Source of the DNA: Massilia sp. Root335
GTDB taxonomy: Bacteria; Pseudomonadota; Gammaproteobacteria; Burkholderiales; Burkholderiaceae_D
DNA: 64,000 nt
Reading direction: 5' to 3'
Assembly: GCF_001425685.1 (NCBI RefSeq)
Contig: NZ_LMCY01000019.1
Span: forward strand, 109,772-173,771
In this document: in pieces, positions 43,417-52,459 of the stretch
Position numbering within the stretch: the stretch's first letter is position 1
How the letters are laid out: each line of letters begins with the position of its first letter
Notes under the pieces: model-generated
Database searches by the model: none
Seen by the model: only the letters and a program-made list of their open reading frames with translations
What the model was told of the DNA's origin: nothing
Made by a program: the position numbers and the translations under genes

Positions 43417-44472
43417 TCAGACTAGTCGACTATGCCATGGTGCAATACTTATAAAGCTACCTTCTTTCGAAGGGTCGTCATTTAATTCAAGTAGTCCTAT
43501 CTTTTGAAGCACCATTACATAGCCAAAAAGTTTATGTCCGTAATCGTTTAGCCGGGCGCCGAATAAGAACTCATAATATTCGTTCGCGAAATTTTCGCCG
43601 AATATCTTATCTCTGTTCAGTAAAGTGATCGTCATACCATCTTCTACTAGTTCCTCTTCGCCCCATCTATTTGTAAAAGTAAGCGGGTCATATTCTTCAA
43701 TGGCAAATAATTCGAGGAAAGGGTAGCTTTCCTCTGGATCGATTCCACCATGTTGCCAATGTTCGTGAATCACACGCCAGTTCTCGTCTGCCATGTCATC
43801 TAGGCCAGTCGGACGCTCTAATACGCGTAGTTCATCACGCGTTTTGCTTATCCATTTTCTCCACGAAATACCGTGTTCTACGTTCCTCCGTTCAGCCGTG
43901 CCTATCGTATATATTGTGTCGAAAGCTCGACGAACGAGCCGTATGTCATCGTAGTCCGCGTCCAATGCTCTGGTCCACTGAGCAATGTCGGCATATCGGA
44001 GAAGGATCGAAAACGCCTGCTCATCTAGGACGCTATAAGCTGGGACTACAACCGTCGTGCTCTTTTGGTCGAGTGTAAGAATGCTTCGGCCCCAAGTCCG
44101 ACTTATATAATCTTGTAAATTAAGTACTAGAAACTCGTCTATTGACTCGACGTATACGACAAGCTGTGTGGGCTCCTTATCAAGGAACCAGTGTCGCAAA
44201 TGTTCTACTTGCAGCGATAGTCGTACTTCTTTAGTCCGCTCTATTTCTTTTCTAGAAACGGACGATGCCATAACGCCCTTCATCTGGAACCAGACGAGTG
44301 AATTTGTAACATTTTTTTTTCCTGATTTTGAGTCTTTTGTCAGGTGAAGTCCAATATCGCGGGCTGCTCGGTCTCGTTCGTATTTGACAAAAACACCATA
44401 TTTGGCTGCCAAGCGCTCGAATTTCGCCATATATTGCTGTTCAAAATCATCGTTTTGCCCAATGACTAACAT
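43417..44472 (-). CDS. Predicted PD-(D/E)xK-type (DUF4365-like) nuclease
   Basis: ATG 44472 is chosen; the frame extends further upstream into GC-rich kdpE debris, which is not plausible coding. The 351-residue protein starts with an N-terminal domain resembling DUF4365: FERLAAKYGVFV, RDIGLHL with Asp39, and VWFQMKG with Gln63-x-Lys65, a PD-(D/E)xK-like core. The C-terminal 200 residues are helical and unfamiliar. It is AT-rich, stands alone on the minus strand and sits at the end of a recombinase-trio element, where defence or anti-mobile-element cargo is common. The function is inferred. Confidence 0.72.
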   Translation of the reverse strand: MLVIGQNDDFEQQYMAKFERLAAKYGVFVKYERDRAARDIGLHLTKDSKSGKKNVTNSLVWFQMKGVMASSVSRKEIERTKEVRLSLQVEHLRHWFLDKEPTQLVVYVESIDEFLVLNLQDYISRTWGRSILTLDQKSTTVVVPAYSVLDEQAFSILLRYADIAQWTRALDADYDDIRLVRRAFDTIYTIGTAERRNVEHGISWRKWISKTRDELRVLERPTGLDDMADENWRVIHEHWQHGGIDPEESYPFLELFAIEEYDPLTFTNRWGEEELVEDGMTITLLNRDKIFGENFANEYYEFLFGARLNDYGHKLFGYVMVLQKIGLLELNDDPSKEGSFISIAPWHSRLV

Positions 44473-44576
44473 AAATATCCCGATAAATTGCAGTTGGGTA
44501 AGTGAAACATGATCGCAGTTGTCGATCTCAAATGACCTCCGCAAGTCATCCGAGACGGAGCATCTTAGCAAAGCTT

Positions 44577-45010
44577 GACGTGAATACGGTCCGCGCCCTC
44601 GACTGCGGAGCCGACGACTATTTGAAAAAACTGTTCGGAGTGGGCGCGTCGCTAGCACGCTTGCGCGCGTTGCAACACCGCTAGCGTGGCCCTGCGGCGG
44701 GCGCGACGGCAAAGTGCGCTTCAGCGACGTGGTGGTCGACGTGCAGAACCGCCGCGTGACCTAGGCGGCGCAGGCTGTGCGCCTGCCGCCGACCGAGCAC
44801 CGGCTGTTGGCGGTCCTGGTTGTCAACGCCAGCAAGGTCAGGACGACGCCCGAGCTGCTGCGCATGGTGTGGGGACCGAACCAGGCCGACAACACCCATT
44901 ACCTGCGCATCTATATTGGGCGCTTGAAGCACAAGCTCAAGGAAAACCCTGCGCAGCCGCAGTACCTGATCACCGAAACCTGCGTCGGCTATCGGTTTGA
45001 GCTGCCTTGA
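44577..45010 (+). pseudogene. kdpE: kdpE-like response regulator remnant
   Basis: Pieces of a KdpE C-terminal half can be read in two frames. First VRALDCGADDYLKKLFGVG (from about 44584), then after a frameshift FSDVVVDVQNRRVT, an in-frame TAG, and VRLPPTEHRLLAVL through GPNQADNTHYLRIYIGRLKHKL to ITETCVGYRFELP. The Lys of DYLTKPF is shifted to KKL and the N-terminal half is missing. No kdpFABC or kdpD gene is seen near it. Confidence 0.85.
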
Positions 45011-45026
45011 GGAGATCGCAGGACCC

Positions 45027-45039
45027 AAGTTAACTCGAC
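45027..45039 (-). repeat. 13-bp inverted repeat, right copy
   Basis: AAGTTAACTCGAC mirrors 43372-43384. It lies just behind the kdpE stop. Whether it is an element end or chance is not decided. Confidence 0.55.
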
Positions 45040-45189
45040 AGCCAACTCATTATCGTCGACTTAAGGTAGGTAAGGGCACTGTGGTACCGTCCTGAGTGCG
45101 CCCGAGGCACCTGATTGGCACGTAATAGGCTCTAAGGTATTTGCTCGAATCTGCTGCCGTTTGCTGTTGCCATACGACGTACAGGAATG

Positions 45190-45906
45190 TCACTCGGTTG
45201 TGCTCGGACTCCAAAACGCCTGTCGGACGGCAGGCAAGGTCGCGATGCGTCGCACCACACTATCGAGTTCCGCGCTGTCGACCGAAGTTGCAGTCAAGGT
45301 GGCCTCGATTTCGACCTCATCCTCTCCGAACGGGTGGATGTCGAGATCGCTTGTCGGGTAGCTGCTCCGTTCCAGCGCCTCTTCGAGCTGGGCCATGACC
45401 GCCTTCTGATGCGCGCGCTCCGCAATGACATAGACGGTGTTCGTCACCTCGGCTGACTCGACATTGAGGGGCTGTCGATTCATCGTATTCACGATTGGAC
45501 GCAGCAGCGTGTTCGCCGCTAGTACGAATACAGTGGCCAGCGCCGCTTCGAGGATCAGATCGGCGCCAGCCGCGGCGCCTACCGCAGCCGATCCCCATAA
45601 CGTCGCTGCGGTGTTGAGGCCGCGTACATTGCCTTCCTCGCGCATGATTGCGCCAGCGCCGAGGAAGCCGATCCCTGACACGACATAAGCGACGACGTGA
45701 ACCGCGCCTTCATGACCCTGCAGCCGGTTCGCCATGTCGACAAACACAGCTGCGCCGACTGCCACCAGCACGTTGGTGCGCAGTCCGGCAGTGCGTTGCC
45801 GGTACTGCCTTTCAATGCCGATCAGGCCACCGAGCAGAAAGGCCGTCGCTAGACTCACGAGCGTATCGAGTAGCGAAGCGAGGTTGATGTTTTCGAGAGC
45901 GGCCAT
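45190..45906 (-). CDS. MgtC/SapB-family membrane protein with ACT-like tail
   Basis: The 238-residue protein has four to five helices with the family signatures ATAFLLGGLIGIERQYR, AGLRTNVLV, and GIGFLGAGAIMREEGNVRGLNTAATLW. A C-terminal soluble domain (about 90 residues, NTVYVIAERAHQKAVMAQL) completes the long form. MgtC proteins help survival in low Mg2+ and modulate F-type ATPase. It is 9 bp downstream of the P-type ATPase gene and is therefore in an mgtAC-like operon. Confidence 0.92.
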   Translation of the reverse strand: MAALENINLASLLDTLVSLATAFLLGGLIGIERQYRQRTAGLRTNVLVAVGAAVFVDMANRLQGHEGAVHVVAYVVSGIGFLGAGAIMREEGNVRGLNTAATLWGSAAVGAAAGADLILEAALATVFVLAANTLLRPIVNTMNRQPLNVESAEVTNTVYVIAERAHQKAVMAQLEEALERSSYPTSDLDIHPFGEDEVEIEATLTATSVDSAELDSVVRRIATLPAVRQAFWSPSTTE

Positions 45907-45915
45907 GTCACTTCC

Positions 45916-48681
45916 TTATTGCCAGCCCCAACGGCGACGATAGTATCCCTTCATCGCTTGGGTCAATCCCATGTACGCAAGGATGATCAAGGGCAGGAGG
46001 GCAAAGTACAGCGGCGGCAAAGCCTGCAGCTTGAAGTAATGCGCCAAGGGCCCCATCGGCAGGAAGATGCCGACCGCCATGATCACGCCCGTCATTACCA
46101 TCAACGGCATGGCGGCCCGGCTCTGGATGAAGGGCACCTTGGGTGTCCGGATCATGTGTACGATGAGTGTCTGCGTCAGCAGGCCGACAATGAACCAGCC
46201 CGACTGAAAAATCGTCTGCTGTGCGGGCGTCTGTGCATCGAACACATACCACATCATAACGAAGGTCACGATGTCGAACACCGAGCTGATCGGCCCGAAG
46301 AACACCATGAATCGCCCGATGTCCGCCGGTTGCCAGCGCTGCGGCGCACGCAGCATTTCGTCGTCCACGTGGTCGAATGGAATGGCGATCTGCGACACGT
46401 CATACAGCAGGTTCTGCACCAGGAGATGGATCGGCAACATCGGCAGGAATGGGATAAAGGCCGATGCTACCAGCACCGAGAATACGTTGCCGAAGTTGGA
46501 ACTGGCCGTCATCTTGATGTACTTGAGCATGTTGGCAAAGGTGCGGCGTCCTTCCAGCACGCCTTCTTCGAGAACCATCAGGCTCTTCTCAAGCAAGATG
46601 AGGTCTGCAGCCTCTTTGGCGATATCCACCGCCGAATCGACCGAAATCCCGATGTCCGCGGTACGCAGCGCAGGGGCGTCATTGATCCCATCGCCCATGA
46701 AACCAACTACGTTGCCGTTGGCCTTCAGCAGGCGCACGATGCGCTCCTTGTGCGAAGGCGTCAGCTTCGCGAACACATTATTTTCTTCGACTGCCACAGC
46801 CAGCTCGGCATCACTCATCCGCTCGATGTCGCCGCCCAGCAGCAGCCCCTGTTGCGCCAATCCCACCTCACGGCAGATCTTGGCCGTAACCAGCTCGTTG
46901 TCCCCGGTCAGCACCTTGACCGTGACGCCATGTTCAGCCAGCGCCTTGAGCGCTGGCGCGGTCGAGTCTTTCGGTGGATCTAGAAAGGCAACATAACCGA
47001 CCAGGGTCAGCGCGCGCTCATCCGCCAGGCCATACACCTCTTGCGTGGGCGGCCCTTCCTTGGTGGCGACCGCGACCACACGCAGGCCTTCTTCATTCAA
47101 CGCGGCTGTTACCTTGCGGATCCGGGCCAGCAGCTCGGTCGTCAGCGGTTCGGTCGCCGCGCCGTGGCGAACCTGCGTGCAGACAGCCAGAATCTCCTCG
47201 ACCGCGCCTTTGGTGATGAGTAGGTGATGATCGTCGTGCTCGGCCACGACCACCGACATCCGGCGGCGATTGAAATCGAACGGGATTTCGTCGACCTTGC
47301 GATAATTCCTGGCCGGCTCGAGTTCGCGATCCAGCTCGGCGTGTTCAAGCACGGCCACGTCCAGCAGGTTCTTGAGACCAGTCTGGTAGTAGCTGTTGAG
47401 ATAGGCCATTTCCAGCACGTCCTCGGAGTCCTCGCCCCAGACGTCGACATGTCGCGCCAGGAAGATCTTGTCCTGGGTTAGGGTACCTGTCTTGTCGGTG
47501 CAAAGGACATTCATCGCACCGAAGTTCTGGATCGCATCAAGCCGCTTGACGATCACCTTTTTTCGCGACAGGAACACGGCCCCCTTGGCCAATGTCGAGG
47601 TCACGATCATGGGCAACATTTCCGGGGTAAGACCCACGGCAACGGACAGGGCAAACAACAGTGCCTCCATCCAGTCATGCTTGGTGAATCCATTGATGAA
47701 CAAAACCAGTGGCGCCATTACGAACATGAAGCGGATCAGCAGCCAGCTCACCTTGTTCACGCCTGCTTGGAATGCCGTCGGTGCACGATCGGTCGCAGTG
47801 ACGCGGCTGGCGAGAGCGCCAAAATACGTGTCGTTTGCAGTGCTGAACACCATGGCGGTAGCTGAGCCAGACACGACGTTAGTGCCCATGAACAGGATAT
47901 TTTCCAGCTCCAGCGGGCTGAGCGCCGTGACGTCGCGTTGAATCGCAAATTTTTCCACCGGCATCGACTCACCCGTCATCGCGGCTTGCGCCACGAATAG
48001 ATCCTTGGCGCTCAATACACGGCAATCGGCCGGAATCATATCGCCAGCCGACACGACGACCAGGTCGCCCGGCACCAGCAATTTGATTGGGATTTCCAGG
48101 CGTTGCGCGGCTCTGGCATACATGCTGACGCCCACATCATTGACGTCCACGCCCGTGGACACCGACGATGGGCCGCGGCGAATGACGGTGGCGGTATTGC
48201 TGACCATCGCCTTGAGCGCATCTGCTGCCCTGTTCGACTTGCCTTCCTGCCAGAAGCGCAACAGGGTCGACAGCACCACCATCGTGCCGATCACAACCGC
48301 AGCCGTCATGTCTTCCGTGAGGTAGGAAATGATCGCGAGCAGCGTGAGAAGCAGGTTGAAGGGGTTGCGATAGCAATGCCACAAATGCACCCACCAGGGC
48401 AATGGTTTTTCGTGCTCGACCTCGTTAAGCCCCACACGTTCACGGACGGCTTCGGCTTGCGCTTCGGACAGTCCATCGCCATGGCTGTTGAAACGTGCAA
48501 GCAAGGCATCGGTGTCGCTTATGGCCACGCTGATCAAGGTATGGGTGAGCGGCGCAGGCACGTCCCTGCTGACGCCGCTCTGGGTCACGGTGTCCAGCAA
48601 TGCAAGGCGACGGAAGTGTCGGGTGATGTGGCGGGTGTAAACGAATCCCGCGAAGAATTTTTTCAGGACGGTGAGGCTCAT
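45916..48681 (-). CDS. mgtA: MgtA/MgtB-type P3B Mg2+-importing ATPase
   Basis: The 921-residue protein has the full P-type ATPase layout: an actuator domain with AAMTGESMPVEK, the phosphorylation motif CTDKTGTLTQDK, the hinge MGDGINDAPALRTADIGISV, and ten-helix topology. The N-terminal KPLPWWVHLWHCYRNPFNLLL and the long C-terminal membrane half fit MgtA/MgtB. It should import Mg2+ at the expense of ATP. The 200-bp leader upstream on this strand could contain Mg2+-sensing elements, but I cannot fold one. Confidence 0.93.
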   Translation of the reverse strand: MSLTVLKKFFAGFVYTRHITRHFRRLALLDTVTQSGVSRDVPAPLTHTLISVAISDTDALLARFNSHGDGLSEAQAEAVRERVGLNEVEHEKPLPWWVHLWHCYRNPFNLLLTLLAIISYLTEDMTAAVVIGTMVVLSTLLRFWQEGKSNRAADALKAMVSNTATVIRRGPSSVSTGVDVNDVGVSMYARAAQRLEIPIKLLVPGDLVVVSAGDMIPADCRVLSAKDLFVAQAAMTGESMPVEKFAIQRDVTALSPLELENILFMGTNVVSGSATAMVFSTANDTYFGALASRVTATDRAPTAFQAGVNKVSWLLIRFMFVMAPLVLFINGFTKHDWMEALLFALSVAVGLTPEMLPMIVTSTLAKGAVFLSRKKVIVKRLDAIQNFGAMNVLCTDKTGTLTQDKIFLARHVDVWGEDSEDVLEMAYLNSYYQTGLKNLLDVAVLEHAELDRELEPARNYRKVDEIPFDFNRRRMSVVVAEHDDHHLLITKGAVEEILAVCTQVRHGAATEPLTTELLARIRKVTAALNEEGLRVVAVATKEGPPTQEVYGLADERALTLVGYVAFLDPPKDSTAPALKALAEHGVTVKVLTGDNELVTAKICREVGLAQQGLLLGGDIERMSDAELAVAVEENNVFAKLTPSHKERIVRLLKANGNVVGFMGDGINDAPALRTADIGISVDSAVDIAKEAADLILLEKSLMVLEEGVLEGRRTFANMLKYIKMTASSNFGNVFSVLVASAFIPFLPMLPIHLLVQNLLYDVSQIAIPFDHVDDEMLRAPQRWQPADIGRFMVFFGPISSVFDIVTFVMMWYVFDAQTPAQQTIFQSGWFIVGLLTQTLIVHMIRTPKVPFIQSRAAMPLMVMTGVIMAVGIFLPMGPLAHYFKLQALPPLYFALLPLIILAYMGLTQAMKGYYRRRWGWQ

Positions 48682-48881
48682 TATTTTTCCTTATTAGCCA
48701 CCACCCTGAACGCATCAGGATGGCGGCAGCCGAGACGGACTATGGTCCATGGTGATTTCTTAAAACTCCGTATGTAGCCGAACGCAAGCTACGTTAATTG
48801 GGTCCGGTCTGCGTGATAGCCTGGGATGCCAATGCGCAGCCAATCCAGCATCCTCATGCCGTCCTGGTGCACAACGGTTTG

Positions 48882-50276
48882 TCATCCCGCACGCGGCAAC
48901 GACATGGTGAACTTCGCGCCGCCAGAATGATTGGTTTCAACAGTAATCCGTCCACCGTATGCACGTACGAGCGTCTGCGAGAGTGACAGTCCGAGTCCAA
49001 CACCCGGGGTGGCTGCGCGCGCTGCCGCACCGCGAAAAAAACGGTCGAACAGATAGGGCAGGTCCTCCGCCGCAATGCCCGGTCCCTGGTCTTGCACCGA
49101 GATCGCGACATTCTCCTCATCCGTCGTCAGGTTGACCACGACCGTGCCGCCCGTCGGCGAAAACTTCACCGCGTTGTCGATCAGGTTGGTCAGGGCCAGG
49201 CTGGTCGCCGCGCGGGCGACAGCTATCGGTTCCGCCGTCGCGGCGTCGAATACTAAGTTAATTTGGCGCTCTTGAGCAAGTGGCAACATGCGGCGTATGG
49301 TGTCCTGCACGAGTACAGCAGCGGATACGGCTTCGGCGGGATCGCGCTTTTCTCCGGCGTCGAGTCTGGCGAGCATCAGCAATTCTTCGACCAGTGAGGT
49401 CAGACGCAGGACCTCGTCCCTGCATGACCGCAGTGCGTCGACATAGTCTTGTGCCTCACGCGGGCGGCGCAGGGTCACCTCGATCTCGGTGCGCAGCCGC
49501 GACAGCGGCGAGCGCAGTTCGTGCGACGCATCCGCAGTAAAGCGGCGTTGGGAATCGAAGGCAAATTCGAGGCGATCCAGCATCGCATTCAGGATATCGA
49601 CGAGATGGCCGATTTCGTCGCTGGTTCCAGGGTGCGGCAATCGTTGATTCAGGTTCGTCTCGCCGATCAGGCGCGCCTTGTCGATGATCTCGTCGATGGC
49701 GCGAAAGGTGCCGCGGGTCAGGGCCAGTCCGGCATAGCCGACCGCCAGAAGCAAGGTCAGCGTCATTCCGGTGAACAGGATGGCGGCCGATTGCAGCGTA
49801 TGGTCGACGTCATCGAGCGAGCCGGCTACCTGGATCGCGAGCTTGCGGCCTCTGACCAGCGTGGGGACCGAGACCATGCGCAAGGGTTCTTCGCTAGCAT
49901 TGGGTAGCGTCTCGTACACGGTCTCGCCAGCGTTCAACCGGTCGAGCAGCGATCGAGGCGCGGGTAGTGTGCCGGCGCCGAGATTAACGCTGCGTGCCAG
50001 CACCCGGCCGTCGGCGTCGACGATCTGCACCAATCGGTCAAGCCTGATGAGGGACGGCGGCGCGCTTCCGGCTGGCGCGTCATGGACGTGAATCGATCCG
50101 CCAGCATTTTCCGACTGCATGCTGACTTCGGTCTCGGCAAGGGCCAGCAGCGCAGCGTCGAGTTGGCCTTGGACGGAGCGCGACAGTTGCCACCAGCCAG
50201 CCAGTGCAGTACAGGTGACAATGACGATGACCGTGGCTAAATGGCCCAGGATCAGACGACGGCGCAGGCTAAGCAT
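48882..50276 (-). CDS. Sensor histidine kinase of the metal-efflux module
   Basis: ATG 50276 is chosen; it overlaps the end of the regulator gene by 8 bp. The protein has about 464 residues: two membrane helices (about 10-32 and 165-190) enclose a periplasmic domain. HAMP follows, then HisKA with DASHELRSPLSRLRTEIEV and an ATPase with NLIDNAVKFSPTGG and GVGLGLSLSQTLVRAYGG. The type matches CzcS/CusS-like sensors. It sits divergent from the RND operon and probably controls it via the regulator encoded upstream. Confidence 0.9.
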   Translation of the reverse strand: MLSLRRRLILGHLATVIVIVTCTALAGWWQLSRSVQGQLDAALLALAETEVSMQSENAGGSIHVHDAPAGSAPPSLIRLDRLVQIVDADGRVLARSVNLGAGTLPAPRSLLDRLNAGETVYETLPNASEEPLRMVSVPTLVRGRKLAIQVAGSLDDVDHTLQSAAILFTGMTLTLLLAVGYAGLALTRGTFRAIDEIIDKARLIGETNLNQRLPHPGTSDEIGHLVDILNAMLDRLEFAFDSQRRFTADASHELRSPLSRLRTEIEVTLRRPREAQDYVDALRSCRDEVLRLTSLVEELLMLARLDAGEKRDPAEAVSAAVLVQDTIRRMLPLAQERQINLVFDAATAEPIAVARAATSLALTNLIDNAVKFSPTGGTVVVNLTTDEENVAISVQDQGPGIAAEDLPYLFDRFFRGAAARAATPGVGLGLSLSQTLVRAYGGRITVETNHSGGAKFTMSLPRAG

Positions 50277-50946
50277 GACCGGCGACGCACAGGCGGAAGC
50301 CACGGCCGCGTACGGTCTCGATTAGCACGGCGCTGCCCGAGGCGTCGAATTTGCGGCGGAGGTTCTTGATGTGAACGTCGATGAGATTGTCGATGGCGAT
50401 CAGGTCGACTTGCCAGACCTGCTCCGCCAGTTGCAAGCGGCTCACGACCTGGTCCGCTTGGCGCATCAGGATTTCCAGGATCGCGTATTCCTTCGGTGTC
50501 AGGTTGAGGTCGCGGTTTGCGCAGGTTGCGGTATGCCTGTGGACATCGAGTTCCACGTCGGCCACTCGTACCGAATGCGTACTTTTCGCTTCGGTGCGGC
50601 GCAACAAGGCACGCACGCGTGCCAACAACTCATCGAAGTCGAATGGCTTGGTGAGATAGTCGTCGGCGCCCGTGTTCAGGCCGGCGACGCGATCGGCGAC
50701 GGCATCGCGCGCGGTGAGCATCAGGATCGGCTGGCGCAGGCCGCGGCATCGCCAGGCGTCGCACAGTGCGATGCCATCCCGGCCTGGGAGCATCCAATCG
50801 AGGATGACCATATCGAAACGCGCATCCATCAAGGCATCTGCCTCCTCGGCCGAATGCACGACCGCGACCTTAAATCCTTCCTCTTCCAGACCGCGTGCCA
50901 GCAAGCGTGCCGCCTTTTGATCGTCTTCCACCAGCAAAATATTCAT
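50269..50946 (-). CDS. OmpR-family response regulator (CzcR/CusR-like)
   Basis: ATG 50946 starts NILLVEDDQKAARLL and has AGGGGA upstream. The 225-residue protein has a receiver with phospho-acceptor Asp in MVILDWMLPGRDG and a DNA-binding winged helix with LNLTPKEYAILEILMRQ and IETVRGRGFRL. Together with the kinase it should activate the divergent RND operon on metal stress. Confidence 0.93.
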   Translation of the reverse strand: MNILLVEDDQKAARLLARGLEEEGFKVAVVHSAEEADALMDARFDMVILDWMLPGRDGIALCDAWRCRGLRQPILMLTARDAVADRVAGLNTGADDYLTKPFDFDELLARVRALLRRTEAKSTHSVRVADVELDVHRHTATCANRDLNLTPKEYAILEILMRQADQVVSRLQLAEQVWQVDLIAIDNLIDVHIKNLRRKFDASGSAVLIETVRGRGFRLCVAGHA

Positions 50947-51316
50947 GCATCCCCTCGCTGAACAGGCAGTATAACAGCGCCGCACCGCGCTCTTTTCTGA
51001 AGAAAAATTCAGGATGCAGTGCAACATGTTTGCGTATCATGACGACACTCTCACATCCCAAGGACAGACCATGGATCCCGATCCCAGTCATGCCTTGTGG
51101 CGCATGCACGTCGCCAGCTGATCACGCTCGCCATGAGCGCGGTGTGGCGTCTGCAGCCCCACCTGGCTCCCAATAATCGACACGCGCGGTATCGCTGCCG
51201 TCCGTTCCCACCAACATGACAGGCAAGCCGCGTCACTGCTCAGGCGCAGCATGCCGTGGTCGCGCACGCGTGTGTGCGCGACGAACCCGTGAAGCTTGCC
51301 CGCATCGGAGTACACC
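50947..51316. promoter_or_regulatory. Divergent control region between regulator and RND operon
   Basis: This 370-bp gap has no convincing gene. It must carry the promoters of the two-component genes (left) and the efflux operon (right). I see no clear direct-repeat operator that I could assign to the regulator. The right half is GC-rich and may be debris from an earlier insertion. GGAG at 51307-51310 is the ribosome site for the adaptor gene. Confidence 0.5.
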
Positions 51317-52459
51317 ATGAAAAAAAGAAATCTACGTCAAACTTTCGCTCTCGGCACTGTCGGGGCCTGCACGCTCGGACTGGGCGGATGGGGGGTGCTC
51401 GCGTTGCACGCCAAGGAACCAACCCCGGAAGCCGCGCCGCCAGTGCTGCGCCACGAGGGCGAGCAAGTGGTGATTCCGGCCGGCTCGCCGCTGCGCCAGA
51501 CGCTGGCCGTTGCAACGGTCAACGAGCAGCAGGTCGGGGTGCCGTTCGTGCTGCCGGCAGCGGTCGAAGCCGACCCGGCCAAGCTGGTGAAGGTGCTGCC
51601 GCCGGTTACCGGTCGCATCGTGAGCCTGAATAAACAGCTGGGCGAAGCGGTAAAAGTGGGTGACGTGTTGTTCACGATCGATTCGGCCGATTTGGCCCAG
51701 GCCAACGCCGACGCCGCCAAGGCCGGTGCGGCGTTGACACTCGCGCGCCGCAACCTTGAACGCCAGCGCGAGCTTGATGCGTCCGACATCGCGTCCAAGC
51801 ACGACGTCGAACAGGCGCGCAACGACTACGAGCAGGCCGCCAGCGAGGCTGCCCGTGCCGGCGCGCGCCTGGCGCAGCTCGGCGCGCGCATGAATGCGGC
51901 GCCGTCGGGCCACGTGCTCGCGGTGCGCGCACCGATCTCCGGACGCGTGGTCGACCTCACGGCCGGTGTCGGGGGCTACTGGAACGATGCCACCGCGCCG
52001 CTGATGGTCGTGGCCGACCTGTCGCACGTGTTCGTCACCGCCAACGCCCAGGAGAAGGATTTGGCCCATCTGTACGAGGGGCAATCCGTCTCGGTCCGTT
52101 TCGACGCCTATCCCGAGCCGCGCGAGGCCAAGGTGGGCATCATCGGCTGGACCCTCGACTCGGACACCCGCACGATGAAAGTGCGCATCCCGCTCGATAA
52201 CCGTGACGGGCGGCTGCGGGCCGGCATGTTCGCACAAGCGACCTTCGTCGGACGGCCGCACGCTGGCCTTTTGGTGCCGACGACGGCAGTCGTGCAGAGC
52301 GGCTTTGCTACTCGCGCTTTCGTCGAGACCTCGCCCTGGAAGTTCACGCCGCGTACCGTCAAGCTGGGCGCCCAGGTCGGCGACCAGGTCGAGGTCGTGA
52401 GCGGCCTGGCCGCCGGCGAGCGCGTGGTCGTCAAGAACGGAGTACTGTTGAATGATTGA
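51317..52459 (+). CDS. Metal-efflux RND periplasmic adaptor (CzcB-like)
   Basis: ATG 51317 starts MKKRNLRQTFALG; a membrane anchor or signal lies at residues 10-30. The 380-residue protein has a lipoyl half VLPPVTGRIVSLNKQLGEAVKVGDVLFTI, a short coiled coil (residues about 130-185), the second lipoyl half GHVLAVRAPISGRVVDLT, and a barrel with DRGGRLRAGMFA-type sequence (NRDGRLRAGMFA). No His-rich metal-chaperone extension is present, unlike classical CzcB. It overlaps the pump gene by 8 bp. Confidence 0.92.
   Translation: MKKRNLRQTFALGTVGACTLGLGGWGVLALHAKEPTPEAAPPVLRHEGEQVVIPAGSPLRQTLAVATVNEQQVGVPFVLPAAVEADPAKLVKVLPPVTGRIVSLNKQLGEAVKVGDVLFTIDSADLAQANADAAKAGAALTLARRNLERQRELDASDIASKHDVEQARNDYEQAASEAARAGARLAQLGARMNAAPSGHVLAVRAPISGRVVDLTAGVGGYWNDATAPLMVVADLSHVFVTANAQEKDLAHLYEGQSVSVRFDAYPEPREAKVGIIGWTLDSDTRTMKVRIPLDNRDGRLRAGMFAQATFVGRPHAGLLVPTTAVVQSGFATRAFVETSPWKFTPRTVKLGAQVGDQVEVVSGLAAGERVVVKNGVLLND

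Larger units (their letters stand above)
36357..43425. mobile_element. Tyrosine-recombinase-trio integrative element
   Basis: The left edge is set by the break in the radical SAM gene at about 36356, and the right edge is uncertain. Inside are five tightly packed, co-directional AT-rich genes: three large tyrosine-recombinase-type proteins and two helper proteins, each overlapping or abutting the next. The base composition is far below that of the host genes on the left. The layout resembles elements that carry recombinase trios (RIT or gamma-mobile-trio type), but I cannot place it in a named family. The nuclease gene at 43417-44472 is probably cargo. Confidence 0.8.

Noticed and set aside
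51051..51318. Minus-strand frame between regulator and RND adaptor that recalls transposase debris
   Set aside because: No recognisable catalytic motif or terminal repeats; kept only as part of the intergenic description.
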